DNA of 64,000 bases from Lichenicoccus sp964247695 (GTDB taxonomy: Bacteria; Pseudomonadota; Alphaproteobacteria; Acetobacterales; Acetobacteraceae). Every line of letters begins with the position of its first letter. Within the stretch, counting starts at the first letter, position 1. Below the pieces are notes generated by a model. It ran no database searches, was not told the DNA's origin, and saw nothing but the letters and a program-made list of their open reading frames with translations. This document shows, in pieces, positions 54,415 through 63,959 of this stretch. The DNA lies in the NCBI GenBank assembly GCA_964247695.1, contig CAXTVI010000005.1, forward strand, positions 56,787 through 120,786, in the 5' to 3' direction. The position numbers and the translations under genes were made by a program.

Positions 54415-55373
54415 GCGGCGAGCACGCAGGCGATGTCCTGCTCGCCTTGCCGGACCATCGGCGGCGTCTGCTCGCAGGCGGCATGCGCAAGTGGGCAGCG
54501 CGGTCGGAACGGGCAGCCGGTCGGGCGGTCGGCGGGACTCGGTGGCTGTCCTGGAATCGAAAGCAGGCGCTTGGGACGCTCGCCGTGCAGCGGCGGGATC
54601 GAGGCGAGCAAAGCGCGGGTGTAGGGATGCCCGGGTTCCGTGAAGATTGCAGCGGTCGGGCCGCGCTCGGCCGTGTTGCCGGCATACATCACCAGGGTGC
54701 GGTCGCAGGTTTCGGCCACCACGCCCATGTCGTGCGTGATCAGCAGCACCGAGGAGCCGAAGTCGCGGCGCAGGCGGCGCAGCAGGTCGAGGATCTGCGC
54801 CTGCACGGTGACGTCCAGCGCCGTGGTCGGCTCGTCTGCGATCAGCAGCGAGGGGTTGCAGGACAGCGCCATGGCGATCATCGCGCGCTGCCGCAGGCCG
54901 CCGGAGAGCTGGTGCGGATAGCGGTCGGCGGCCCGCCTCGGTTCCGGCACGCCCATCTGGCCGAGCAGGTCGACGGTGCGCGCGCGGGCGCCGGCGCGGC
55001 TCAGGCTCTCATGCGCGCGGATCTGCTCGTCGATCTGCCAGCCGATGGTGTACACCGGCGTGAGGGCCGTCATCGGGTCCTGGAAGATCATCGCGATCTC
55101 GCGGCCGCGCAGGCGCCGGAGCGCGCGGGCGCCCATCCCGACCAGCTCCTGGCCCTTGAAGCGGATCGAACCGGTGATGCTCGCCCCAGGCACGTCGATC
55201 AGTCCCATGATGGCGAGCGCTGTCATGCTCTTGCCGGAGCCGGATTCGCCGACGATGCCAAGAATCTCGCGTGGCGCCAGCGAGAAGCTGAGCTCCTCGA
55301 CGATGCGGATCATGCCGTGCGCGCCCGGCAGCGAGACAGTCAGGTCGCGCGCGGCGAGAAGCTCATCGCGCAT
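54411..55373 (-). CDS. oppD: Oligopeptide/dipeptide ABC transporter ATP-binding protein (OppD/DppD-like)
   Basis: The 320-residue ATPase has Walker A GESGSGKSM (Met at the position usually Thr or Ser, as in many OppD), the signature HQLSGGLRQRAMIAMAL, Walker B LLIADEPTTALDV and the H-loop ITHDMGV. The C-terminal cysteine cluster is GCPFRPRCPLAHAAC. It overlaps oppB by 11 bp and oppF by 4 bp. Confidence 0.93.
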   Translation of the reverse strand: MRDELLAARDLTVSLPGAHGMIRIVEELSFSLAPREILGIVGESGSGKSMTALAIMGLIDVPGASITGSIRFKGQELVGMGARALRRLRGREIAMIFQDPMTALTPVYTIGWQIDEQIRAHESLSRAGARARTVDLLGQMGVPEPRRAADRYPHQLSGGLRQRAMIAMALSCNPSLLIADEPTTALDVTVQAQILDLLRRLRRDFGSSVLLITHDMGVVAETCDRTLVMYAGNTAERGPTAAIFTEPGHPYTRALLASIPPLHGERPKRLLSIPGQPPSPADRPTGCPFRPRCPLAHAACEQTPPMVRQGEQDIACVLAA

Positions 55374-56337
55374 CGCGCACCCTCGGGTCGAGGAACACGT
55401 ACAGGATGTCGACCAGCGCGTTGGCCAGCACGACGAACACCGCCGAGTACATCACCGTTGCCATGATCAGCGGCAGGTCGAGATTGTTCAGCGCCTGGTA
55501 GGTCAGCCGGCCGACCCCCTGCAGGCCGAACACAACCTCGGTCAGCAGCGCGCCGCCGCCGACGAGCTGCGCGAAATCCAGCCCGAACAGCGAGACGAAG
55601 GTGATCATCGAGGTGCGCAGGCCGTGCCGGAACAGCACCCGGCTGGCGGACAGCCCCTTGGCTTGGGCGGTGCGCATGAAGTCCTCGCTGTAGGCAGCGA
55701 CGAGGTCGGCGCGCAGCACCCGGCCATAGATGCCAATGAACAGGATCGCCAGCGTGATCCACGGGATCACCAGCACCTTGAACCAGCCGACCGGATCCTG
55801 CGTCAGCGGCACGTAGCCGAGCCCCGGCACCCAGGAGAACATCCAGCTGTCGTGCATCCGGCTCTGGGTAATCAGGTTGACCACCTCGCCGAGCCAGAAC
55901 ACCGGCATCGAGATCCCGATCAGCCCCAGGATCATCAGCCCGCGATCCACCCAGCTGCCGCGCAGCGCGGTGGCCAGCGTGCCCATGCCGATGGACGCCA
56001 GCACCCAGACGATGGCGGCGCCGAACACGAGCGAGAGCGTGACAGGTGCTGCGTGCAACACCTCCGGCACCACCCGCTCGCCGTGGTCGACGAACGAGGT
56101 CAGGTCGCGGGTAATGAACAGGCTGCGCATCATGCGCTCGTACTGCACCGGCAGAGGCCGGTCGAAACCGTATTCGTGCCGGATCAGCGCCATGGTTTCG
56201 GGAGATGCGTTGCGGCCGGCGATGCGCGCGGTCGGATCGGCCCCCGGGGTCGCGAAGAACACCAGGAACACCAGCACGCTGATGCCGAACAGCACGAAGG
56301 CGGTCTGGCCGAGGCGACCCAGGAACGCCGCGATCAT
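55363..56337 (-). CDS. oppB: Oligopeptide/dipeptide ABC transporter permease (OppB/DppB-like)
   Basis: The 324-residue permease has six membrane helices, starting with LGQTAFVLFGISVLVFLVFF. The EAA loop is seen in DFMRTAQAKGLSASRVLFRHGLR in two adjacent parts. It has the periplasmic loop typical of OppB (PETMALIRHEYGFDRPLPVQY). The ATG overlaps the oppC stop as TAATG. It forms the translocation channel with OppC. Confidence 0.92.
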   Translation of the reverse strand: MIAAFLGRLGQTAFVLFGISVLVFLVFFATPGADPTARIAGRNASPETMALIRHEYGFDRPLPVQYERMMRSLFITRDLTSFVDHGERVVPEVLHAAPVTLSLVFGAAIVWVLASIGMGTLATALRGSWVDRGLMILGLIGISMPVFWLGEVVNLITQSRMHDSWMFSWVPGLGYVPLTQDPVGWFKVLVIPWITLAILFIGIYGRVLRADLVAAYSEDFMRTAQAKGLSASRVLFRHGLRTSMITFVSLFGLDFAQLVGGGALLTEVVFGLQGVGRLTYQALNNLDLPLIMATVMYSAVFVVLANALVDILYVFLDPRVRDAR

Positions 56338-57359
56338 TAGCCGCGCCTCCGGCTGGTCTCGCGCACGTCGAGTGCATCGCGCAGCCCGTCGCCCAGGATG
56401 TTGAGCGCCAGCACCGTCAGCACGATGGCCAGACCCGGCGCGATAGCCACCATCGGGCGGGTGTAGATCAGGCCCTGGCCGTCGCCGATAATGGTGCCCC
56501 AGCTCGCTGCCGGCGCCTGCACGCCGATCGACAGGAACGACAGCGCACTCTCCGCCAGCATGGCCAGCGCCATCAGCAGCGGCGCCAGCACGATCAGGGT
56601 GGAGCTGACATTGGGCAGGATGTCGCGCAGCAGGATCCGGTGGCGCGGCACGCCGAGCCCCCGCGCCGCCAGCACGAACTCGCTGTTCCGCAGCGACAGC
56701 ACGCGGCCGCGTATCGGGCGCGCCGCATATGGCACATAGACCAGCGCGATGATGCCGATCGGCAGCAGCAGGTTGTCGCTCTCGATGGTGAACGGCCCGA
56801 GGCGCAGGCCCTGGCTGATGGTGACGATGGAGAGCGAGATCGCGAACAGATAGACCGGCACCGCCCACATGATGTCCATCAGCCGCGACAGGAACGCGTC
56901 GACGATGCCGCCGAAGAAGCCGGACACGATGCCCACGAATGCCGCCATGACGATGCAAAGCAATGTGGCTGCGGCGCTGATCAGCAGCGAGTTGCGGCCG
57001 CCATACAGCAGCCTCGCCATCACGTCGCGACCCTGGCTGTCGGAGCCGAGCAGATACGCGGATGGATGCCAGGTCGGCCCGAGCGGGGTGAGTCCGAGAT
57101 GCAGCGGGTTGTCGTTCGGCTGCATCACCGCGAGTTCGTGACCGTTCAGCGTCACGGTGGCGGCGACGTCGCTGTCGAACGGATCCGTGTGCGCGATGTC
57201 GTGCGCGTAGACCGGCGCCAGCACGCAGGCCGCGACGATCAGCAGCAGCCCGACGAGCGCAACCATGGCCGCGCGGTCACGCAGCAGCGCGGCGGCGGCG
57301 GTCGCCCAGGGTCCGGAGCGGCGTGCGGTCCGGCGAGGGATCGGAAGCACGGCAGTCAT
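56337..57359 (-). CDS. oppC: Oligopeptide/dipeptide ABC transporter permease (OppC/DppC-like)
   Basis: The 340-residue permease has an N-terminal helix (MVALVGLLLIVAACVLAPV), the conserved LGSDSQGRDVMARLLYGGRNSL in two adjoining parts, and the EAA loop EFVLAARGLGVPRHRILLRD. WGTIIGDGQG near the C-terminus is another OppC feature. It has an unusually long periplasmic segment between helix one and LGSDSQGRD. ATG 57359 overlaps the binding-protein stop as ATGA. Confidence 0.92.
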   Translation of the reverse strand: MTAVLPIPRRTARRSGPWATAAAALLRDRAAMVALVGLLLIVAACVLAPVYAHDIAHTDPFDSDVAATVTLNGHELAVMQPNDNPLHLGLTPLGPTWHPSAYLLGSDSQGRDVMARLLYGGRNSLLISAAATLLCIVMAAFVGIVSGFFGGIVDAFLSRLMDIMWAVPVYLFAISLSIVTISQGLRLGPFTIESDNLLLPIGIIALVYVPYAARPIRGRVLSLRNSEFVLAARGLGVPRHRILLRDILPNVSSTLIVLAPLLMALAMLAESALSFLSIGVQAPAASWGTIIGDGQGLIYTRPMVAIAPGLAIVLTVLALNILGDGLRDALDVRETSRRRG

Positions 57360-59044
57360 CGCACCCATACCTGGGAGAACAGCATGTGGTACAGCAGCGT
57401 GTAGGTGTAGTGGCCCAATCGTTTCGAGACCAGGTCGACATACTTGAACTGGATCAGCGGCGCCGCCGCGGAGATCTGCATGATCTGCCGCCCCGCCTGC
57501 GACCAGAGTGCCGCACCCGCCTGCGGGTCGGTGGCCGAAATCCGCCCGGCCTGCTCCATCGTCGCCTGGATGCTCCGGTCGCACATGCCGGAGATGTTGA
57601 TCGACGCGTCCGAGCCGGGGTGGAAATTCTCGCAACCGAACAGGTCGTCGAGAAAGTTCGAGGCGGCGGGATAGTCCGCGTACCAGTCGGTGAGGCTGAT
57701 CTGGACCTTGTTGTTGGTGTTCTGGATATAGGTGAACCCGATCGAGTCGTTCACGAACTTTACCGAGGCATCGTAGCCGATCTGCCGCAGCGTGTTCTGC
57801 AGGTAGATGCCCATCGCCGCGTCGACTGCCCGGTTGAAGACGAGCAACGTCACCTTGGCGCCCTTGGTGCCGCTCTCCTGGACCAGGGCACGGGCGCGAG
57901 CGAGATCGGGCTTCTGCCAGTGCGGAACAGGATGATCGATGTCCGCACCCTTGCTGTACATGCAGGTGTCGATCCGGCCGGGGATCCCCGTCGGGACCAT
58001 TTCGCAGAGCGGCTCCGCCACCGCGGTGCCGCCGTAGAAGATCGCCATGGCTTGGCGGTTGACCGCATAGTTGACTGCCTGTCTTGCCTTTATGTTGTTG
58101 AACGGAGGCAGGTTCATGTTCATCGGAACGTAGAAGATCGCGAACATGTTCTGGATGTGGACGCGCGCGGAGTAGCGGTCACCGAGTTCGCTTAGTCGGT
58201 CGAGCGGCTTGTTGTTGAACATCCAGTCGTACTGGCCGTTCTCGACCGCCGTGACCTGTGCCTCATCGGTGAGGCCGAAATCGTACTGGATCCGGTCGGC
58301 ATAGCCCTCGGGCTGCGCGATGGCGCTCCAGACCCGGAAATACGGGTTCCGCTCCAGGATCATGCCGTGGTTGGAGTCGAACTGCGTGATCCGATACGGC
58401 CCGGTGGCGGCAGCCGGCGTATTGCCGAGATCCTTGAGCGGCGTGTCGGCCGGAACCACGGAGGCGTGTGTCATCGCCAGCTTGTCGAAGAACTCGCCGT
58501 CCGGCCGGGTCAGGTGGAAGGTGACTGTGCCAGCCACGTCGTCGGCTTCGACGCCGCCGGCCAGCGTGCAGTGCGCCGCGTCGTTGAGGCACTGCGCGGC
58601 GCCGACAATGCCGCCATAGAAGCTTCCGGCGGTGGGGCTTCCGACCTTGAAGATGCGCTGCATGGTCGCGAGCACATCGCTGGGTCGGAGCGGCTGGCCG
58701 GTCGAGAAGCGGATGCCGGGACGCAGGTGGAAGACGTAGGTCCGGCCGACGTCCGAAGGGGTAGGCAACCGGTCCGCGAGGTCGGCGACGATCGTCGCAC
58801 TTCCGGGTCCGTCGACCTTGGCGAAAGCGGTCAAGCCGTCATTGGTGACGGCAAATATCTGCGCGTTGGTGCTGACGTAGTTGATCTGCGGATCCAGCGT
58901 GCCGCCGCTTGCATCCGCCGTCAGCCGGAGGGTGCCGCCGCGATGTTCAGGCTGGTAGGGCGCCGCCGCGACTTCGACGGCCGAAGCGCCGACCGGTGCC
59001 CAGACCGCGAGGCACAGCAGGAACGGCAGCAGCAGCGGCCGCAC
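57356..59044 (-). CDS. ABC transporter substrate-binding protein, family 5 (peptide-type)
   Basis: The 562-residue periplasmic protein starts with a signal peptide (LLLPFLLCLAVWAPVGASA). GGTLRLTADASGGTLDPQ and the internal RTYVFHLRPGIRFSTGQPLRPSDVL region are characteristic of the SBP family 5 fold (DppA/OppA). It delivers peptides, or possibly other ligands such as nickel or microcin, to OppBC; specificity cannot be read from sequence. The GTG start directly follows the stop of the sco1-like gene with no gap. Confidence 0.9.
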   Translation of the reverse strand: MRPLLLPFLLCLAVWAPVGASAVEVAAAPYQPEHRGGTLRLTADASGGTLDPQINYVSTNAQIFAVTNDGLTAFAKVDGPGSATIVADLADRLPTPSDVGRTYVFHLRPGIRFSTGQPLRPSDVLATMQRIFKVGSPTAGSFYGGIVGAAQCLNDAAHCTLAGGVEADDVAGTVTFHLTRPDGEFFDKLAMTHASVVPADTPLKDLGNTPAAATGPYRITQFDSNHGMILERNPYFRVWSAIAQPEGYADRIQYDFGLTDEAQVTAVENGQYDWMFNNKPLDRLSELGDRYSARVHIQNMFAIFYVPMNMNLPPFNNIKARQAVNYAVNRQAMAIFYGGTAVAEPLCEMVPTGIPGRIDTCMYSKGADIDHPVPHWQKPDLARARALVQESGTKGAKVTLLVFNRAVDAAMGIYLQNTLRQIGYDASVKFVNDSIGFTYIQNTNNKVQISLTDWYADYPAASNFLDDLFGCENFHPGSDASINISGMCDRSIQATMEQAGRISATDPQAGAALWSQAGRQIMQISAAAPLIQFKYVDLVSKRLGHYTYTLLYHMLFSQVWVR

Positions 59045-59650
59045 CTAGCTGTCCAGCTTCCGCAGCCTGGCGGCAATGTCCCCGGCACTCGCCGCTCCAT
59101 CGATGAAGGTCGAGAAGCGGCCGGTCTTGTCCATCACGTAGATGATCGAGCTGTGGTCCATCGAGTAGCCGCCGCCCTTTTCCTCATGGCGCGCGGCATA
59201 GACGCGGTATTCATGTTCGGCAGTGTCGAGTTGCGCCTGCGTCCCGGTCAGGCCCGTGATCTGCTTGTCGAACAGCCCGACATATTTCCCCATCACCTGC
59301 GGCGTGTCGCGCGCCGGATCCACGGTGATGAACACCGGCGCCATGTCCTGCCGGCGCTGCTTGAGCAAGTCGAGCGCATTGGCCATGTTGTTCAGCGCGG
59401 TCGGGCAGGCGTCCGGGCAGTGCGTGTAGCCGAAATAGACCAGCATCCACTTGCCGCGGAAATCGGCATCGGTGACGGTGCGGCCGTCGGAGGCGGTGAG
59501 GGTGAACGGGCCGCCGATATCCAGGCTCGACGGGTCGCTGGCCTGCGGCGTGAACGGATGCAGGATCGCCGGATGGATGATCGCAAGGCCTCCCACCGCC
59601 AGCAGCAAGGCGGCGCCGACACCGGAGAACGCGGCGGCGGCGCGATTCAA
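59045..59650 (-). CDS. SCO1/SenC family copper chaperone-like protein
   Basis: The 201-residue thioredoxin-fold protein has a membrane anchor at about 10-26 and the copper-binding C78-PDA-C82 motif in GYTHCPDACPTALNNM, plus H166 in MDHSSIIYVMD. DIGGPFTLTASDGRTVTD is the usual SCO opening. It delivers copper to cytochrome c oxidase CuA or acts as a thiol reductase in the periplasm. The start is TTG at 59650, overlapping the polA stop (TTGA). Oxidase genes are not nearby, so its place here is unusual. Confidence 0.88.
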   Translation of the reverse strand: MNRAAAAFSGVGAALLLAVGGLAIIHPAILHPFTPQASDPSSLDIGGPFTLTASDGRTVTDADFRGKWMLVYFGYTHCPDACPTALNNMANALDLLKQRRQDMAPVFITVDPARDTPQVMGKYVGLFDKQITGLTGTQAQLDTAEHEYRVYAARHEEKGGGYSMDHSSIIYVMDKTGRFSTFIDGAASAGDIAARLRKLDS

Positions 59651-62451
59651 TGCGCGTCGCCCCAGCTATCGCCGTGGCCGGTCTCGACCACCAGCGGCAC
59701 TGACAGGCTGGCCGCCCCCTCCATCACCCGCTTGGCCAGGGCCTGCAGCGGGCCGGCCTCGCTGTCCGGTGCCTCGAACAGCAGCTCGTCATGCACCTGC
59801 AGCAGCAGCCGGGCCGTCAGTCCGGCTTCGGCGAGTGCGGCGGGCAGCCGGACCATCGCGCGCTTGATGATGTCGGCCGCTCCCCCCTGCAGCGGCGCGT
59901 TGCTGGCCTGGCGCTCGGCATAGCCGCGCCGCGCCGGGTTCTTCTCGGCGATTCCGGGAATCCAGCAGCGTCGCCCAAACGGGGTCAGCACGTAGCCGTG
60001 CCGGCGCGCCTCCTCGCGCGTGCTCTCCATGAAGTCACGGATACCGGGATAGCGCGCGAAATAGGCGTCGATATAGGAGCGCGCCTCCCCAGGCGGGATG
60101 CCGAGCTGGCGACCGAGCCCGAAGGCGCTGATGCCGTATATGATGCCGAAATTGATCGCCTTGGCGCGCCGGCGCGTGGCCGCGTCCATGCCCTGCATCG
60201 GCACCCCGAACACCTCGCTGGCGGTTCGGGCGTGGATGTCCTGTCCCTCGGCGAACGCTTCCTTCAGGGCCGGGATGCCGGCCACGTGGGCGAGCAGGCG
60301 CAGCTCGATCTGCGAGTAGTCGGCCGAGACCAGCACATGCCCGGGGGCTGCGATGAAGGCGCGCCGGATGCGTCCGCCCTCCTCGGTGCGGATCGGGATG
60401 TTCTGCAGGTTGGGCTCGTTCGATGACAGCCGCCCGGTCGAGGTGATCGCCATCTGGAACGAGGTATGCACGCGGTGGGTGGAGGAATTGATCTCCTCGA
60501 CCAGCGCATCCGCGTAGGTGGATTTCAGCTTGGCGAGCTGCCGCCATTCCAGGATGCGCGCCGGCAGGTCATGGCCCTGCTCGGCGAGTGCCTGCAGCAC
60601 CGAGCTGTCGGTGCCCCAGGCGCCGGTCTTCATGCGCTTGCCGCCGGGAAGCGACATCTCGTCGAACAGGATCTCGCCAAGCTGCTTGGCGCTGCCGAGA
60701 TTGAACGAGCGGCCGGCGAGGCGGTGGATCTCGGTCTCCATCACTGCCATGCGCTGCGCGAAATCCTCCGACAGCCGACGCAGCTCGACCGCATCGACGC
60801 TGATGCCGGCCTGCTCCATGTCGGCCAGGATGCGTATCAGCGGACGCTCGAGCTGCTCGTAGAGCGCCAGTGATCGGTTCGGCCGCAGGAGGGGCCGCAG
60901 GACGTGCCACAGCCGCAGGGTGACGTCGGCATCCTCGGCGGCATAATCGGTGGCGCGCTTCAGGTCGACGCGCGCGAACGGGATGCGGTTCCGGCCGGTG
61001 CCGGTGACCTGGTCGTAGCTGATTGGCGTATGACCGAGATGCCGCGCCGACAGCTCGTCCATTCCGTGCCCGTGGCTGCCGGCCTCCATCGCATAGGAAA
61101 TCAGCATGGTGTCGTCGATCGGGCTCGCCCGGGGTGCTCCGGCATGCTCCAGCACCAGCAGGTCGAACTTGGCGTTCTGGAACAGCTTCAGCGTGCCCGT
61201 ATCGGTCAGCAACGGCGCCAGGGCGTCGAGCGCCGGGCCGGTCTCGATCTGCGCGCCCACCGGGTTCTCCAGGTCGCCGTCATGCAGCAGCGGCACGTAG
61301 CAGGCGCGCCCCGGCGCTATCGCCAGCGAGAAGCCGACCAGTCTGGCCCGCATCGGGTCCAGCCCGTCGGTCTCGGTGTCGATGGCGCACAGCCCGGCAG
61401 CCAGCGCCTCGGCGATCCACGCCTGCAGCACCGCAAGGTCGGTCACCGTCTCGTAGCCGGCGAACGGCACGGTCTCCGGCGTGACGGCGGCAGGATCTCC
61501 GGCTGGCGCGGCCGGCGGCGGGGCGAGCGCCTGTCCGTCCAGCCCGAGCCGCTGGCTGATCGAGCGGAAGCCCATGCCGTCGAGCCAGGTCGCGAGACGC
61601 GGCGGATCGGGCTGCGCGAAACCCAGCTCGCGGATCGGCAGCGGCAGCGGCGCGTCGTCGCGCAGGATGACCAGGCGGCGCGACATGCGCGCCGCCTCGG
61701 CATGCTCGATCAGCATGTCGCGCCGCTTGGACGGCTTCATCGCGGGTGCCGCCGCAAGGATGCTCTCGAGGTCGCCGAACTCGGCCACCAGCGTGCTCGC
61801 GATCTTCGGCCCGATCCCTGGCACGCCCGGTACGTTGTCGACGCTGTCGCCCATCAGCGCCTGCACCTCGATCACCTTCTCGGGACCGACGCCGAAGCGG
61901 TCGCGCACCTCGGCCTCGCCGATCGGCTTCTGCTTGATCGGGTCCAGCATGTCGACGCCGGGCCGGATCAGCTGCATCAGGTCCTTGTCCGACGAGACGA
62001 TGGTGCAGCGGCCGCCCGCCTCCGACATCGCCCTCGCGTAGGCGGCGATCAGGTCGTCCGCTTCCCAGCCGGCCAGCTCGATGGCGGGGATGCCGAAGGC
62101 GGCGGTGGCCTCGCGCACCAGGGCAAATTGCGGGATCAGCTCTTCCGGCGGCTCCGGCCGGTGTGCCTTGTAGGCGCTGTACATCTCGTTGCGGAACGTC
62201 AGCCGCCCGGCATCGAAGATCACCGCGAGGTGGCTGCCGACATGGTCGCGCAGGAACCGCGCCAGCATGTTGACGAAGCCATACACCGCATTCACCGGAG
62301 TGCCGTCCGCCCGGTTCATCGGCGGCAGCGCGTGGAAGGCGCGGAAGATGAAGCCGGAGCCGTCGATCAGGACCAGATGCGCGTCCGAAAGCGTATCGGG
62401 CTGGATCTCGGCGTCGATCTCGATGGTATCCTGCACGTCAGGGGCGGCCAC
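59647..62451 (-). CDS. polA: DNA polymerase I
   Basis: The 934-residue enzyme has all three domains. The 5'-3' exonuclease (about 24-310) carries LIDGSGFIFRAFHALPP, GWEADDLIAAYA and SSDKDLMQL. The 3'-5' exonuclease keeps D358 and E360 (AIDTETDGLD), so proofreading is probably active. The polymerase has SADYSQIELRLLAHV, RRAKAINFGIIYG and LQVHDELLFE. It fills gaps and removes primers. GTG 62451 is the likely start, 15 bp after the zinc-finger gene. Its stop overlaps the sco1-like gene, an uncommon neighbour for polA. Confidence 0.96.
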   Translation of the reverse strand: MAAPDVQDTIEIDAEIQPDTLSDAHLVLIDGSGFIFRAFHALPPMNRADGTPVNAVYGFVNMLARFLRDHVGSHLAVIFDAGRLTFRNEMYSAYKAHRPEPPEELIPQFALVREATAAFGIPAIELAGWEADDLIAAYARAMSEAGGRCTIVSSDKDLMQLIRPGVDMLDPIKQKPIGEAEVRDRFGVGPEKVIEVQALMGDSVDNVPGVPGIGPKIASTLVAEFGDLESILAAAPAMKPSKRRDMLIEHAEAARMSRRLVILRDDAPLPLPIRELGFAQPDPPRLATWLDGMGFRSISQRLGLDGQALAPPPAAPAGDPAAVTPETVPFAGYETVTDLAVLQAWIAEALAAGLCAIDTETDGLDPMRARLVGFSLAIAPGRACYVPLLHDGDLENPVGAQIETGPALDALAPLLTDTGTLKLFQNAKFDLLVLEHAGAPRASPIDDTMLISYAMEAGSHGHGMDELSARHLGHTPISYDQVTGTGRNRIPFARVDLKRATDYAAEDADVTLRLWHVLRPLLRPNRSLALYEQLERPLIRILADMEQAGISVDAVELRRLSEDFAQRMAVMETEIHRLAGRSFNLGSAKQLGEILFDEMSLPGGKRMKTGAWGTDSSVLQALAEQGHDLPARILEWRQLAKLKSTYADALVEEINSSTHRVHTSFQMAITSTGRLSSNEPNLQNIPIRTEEGGRIRRAFIAAPGHVLVSADYSQIELRLLAHVAGIPALKEAFAEGQDIHARTASEVFGVPMQGMDAATRRRAKAINFGIIYGISAFGLGRQLGIPPGEARSYIDAYFARYPGIRDFMESTREEARRHGYVLTPFGRRCWIPGIAEKNPARRGYAERQASNAPLQGGAADIIKRAMVRLPAALAEAGLTARLLLQVHDELLFEAPDSEAGPLQALAKRVMEGAASLSVPLVVETGHGDSWGDAH

Positions 62452-62466
62452 GGCGGGGACCGGCGG

Positions 62467-62682
62467 TCAGTGGCCGGTATCGCCGGCGTCGGCCGCGTTC
62501 TGGTCGAGCACATAAACCCGCGAGCAGTACGGACAGAAGGTCTGGCTCTCGACGATGCGCAGCCAGACGCGCGGATGGCCGAGCGGCCCGTCGCCGCCGT
62601 CGCAGGCCACGACCCTGCTGTCGACGACCAGTGTCTCGATCTCGCCGAGCTGCGGGGTAGGGGTAGGTGCGCCGAACGGCAT
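62467..62682 (-). CDS. Small zinc-finger protein (zf-CHCC/NDUFS6-like)
   Basis: The 71-residue protein has VACDGGDGPLGHPRVWLRI and FCPYCSRVYVL, matching the bacterial zf-CHCC family with Cys, His, Cys, Cys zinc ligands. Eukaryotic relatives (NDUFS6) belong to respiratory complex I; the bacterial role is unknown. The ATG at 62682 is chosen because upstream sequence is not conserved. It is the first gene of the chain leading into polA. Confidence 0.82.
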   Translation of the reverse strand: MPFGAPTPTPQLGEIETLVVDSRVVACDGGDGPLGHPRVWLRIVESQTFCPYCSRVYVLDQNAADAGDTGH

Positions 62683-62717
62683 GGATGCGCCTCGTCTGTG
62701 GCCGGTATCGTGCGACG

Positions 62718-63827
62718 ATGATACGCAGGAAGTCCGTGGTAACAAACCTCCGTCTCCCGCTCCTCGCCCTGCTGCTGCTCGCACTGGCCGCGTGCGCCCT
62801 AAGCTCGCCGCAGCATCATGCGACCGGGCCCGCGATCTCGCGCCGGACCCTGGAGGCGGATCGCCGGCTGGTGCCTCCGGACCTGACCTGGACACTGACG
62901 GATGGCGCCCGCATGCCGGTACGGGTGTGGCAGCCCTCGCTGGCGGTGCGGACGCGGGCCGTCGTGCTGGCGCTGCACGGTTTCAATGACAGCCGCGACG
63001 CCTGGGAGTTGTCGGGGCCGGCCCTGGCCGCGCAGGGCATTGCCGTCTATGCGCCGGATCAGCGCGGCTTCGGGCAGGCGCCCGATCGCGGACGCTGGCC
63101 CGGCGCAGACCGCCTGGTCGAGGATGCGGCGCAGATGGCGCGCCTGGCCAGCGCCGCGCATCCGGGCGTGCCGCCCTACGTGATGGGCGAGAGCATGGGC
63201 GGGGCGGTGGCGCTGTGCCTGGCGGCGCGTCCTGATGCTCCGCCGCTGGCGGGAACCATCCTGCTGGCGCCGGCGGTGTGGAGCAGCACGCAGATGAGCC
63301 CGCTGCTGACTGCCTCGCTCTGGGCCGCCGCCACGCTCACGCCCGACTGGCGGCTGACCGGACGCGAGGTCGCGCTGCACGTGGTGGCGAGCGACAACCT
63401 GGCGGCGCTCTACCGCCTCTCATACGATCCGTTGACCCTGACCGGCAGCCGGACGGCGACCCTGCGCGGCCTCGTGCAGCTGATGACCCGCGCGGCGGCG
63501 AGCGCATCCGGCGTGAGGGGCCGTGTCCTGATCGCCTACGGCGCGCATGACGAGCTGGTGCCGCCTGCCTCGATGGCGGCAAGCTGGGCCCGGCTGCCGC
63601 CCGGCGTTCGCCGCGCGTACTACCCGCGCGGCTACCACCTGCTGATGCGCGATCGTGGCCGCGACGCGGTGATTGCCGACATCGTCTCCTGGATGCGCGA
63701 TCCCGGGCAGTTGCTGCCGTCGGGCGCGGATGTCGCGGCGTCAGCCTGGGGCGCCGGCGCGAGTTGGGAAACCAGTGTGCCGCCGTTCCTGCCGGCCGGC
63801 CTGGATGGCCTGGCCGGCGGTAGCTGA
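62718..63827 (+). CDS. Alpha/beta hydrolase lipoprotein (lysophospholipase-like)
   Basis: The 369-residue product has a lipoprotein signal ending LALAAC, with Cys26 as the lipid anchor. The mature part is a serine hydrolase: LALHGFNDSRDAW (84-96, oxyanion region), DQRGFGQ, nucleophile S159 in MGESMGGAVAL, aspartate in AYGAHDELVPP and histidine in RGYHLLMRD. It resembles monoglyceride lipase/lysophospholipase enzymes and would act in the periplasm or outer membrane. ATG 62718 is preferred over 62667 because it sets the signal peptide. It diverges from the zinc-finger gene. Confidence 0.88.
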   Translation: MIRRKSVVTNLRLPLLALLLLALAACALSSPQHHATGPAISRRTLEADRRLVPPDLTWTLTDGARMPVRVWQPSLAVRTRAVVLALHGFNDSRDAWELSGPALAAQGIAVYAPDQRGFGQAPDRGRWPGADRLVEDAAQMARLASAAHPGVPPYVMGESMGGAVALCLAARPDAPPLAGTILLAPAVWSSTQMSPLLTASLWAAATLTPDWRLTGREVALHVVASDNLAALYRLSYDPLTLTGSRTATLRGLVQLMTRAAASASGVRGRVLIAYGAHDELVPPASMAASWARLPPGVRRAYYPRGYHLLMRDRGRDAVIADIVSWMRDPGQLLPSGADVAASAWGAGASWETSVPPFLPAGLDGLAGGS

Positions 63828-63882
63828 AGGCGGAGGCTGCAGGCTTGGCAGGGCAGGTCGATCAGGCTATTCAGCCCCGGCG

Positions 63883-63959
63883 GGACCCGTAGCTCAGCTG
63901 GATAGAGCGTCGCCCTCCGAAGGCGAAGGCCGAAGGTTCGAATCCTTTCGGGTCCGCCA
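63883..63959 (+). tRNA. tRNA-Arg (anticodon CCG)
   Basis: A complete 77-nt cloverleaf is present: acceptor GGACCCG/CGGGTCC, D arm GCTC-loop-GAGC, anticodon arm TCGCC-CTCCGAA-GGCGA with anticodon CCG, T arm GAAGG-TTCGAAT-CCTTT, and an encoded CCA end. It reads CGG arginine codons. Confidence 0.97.
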
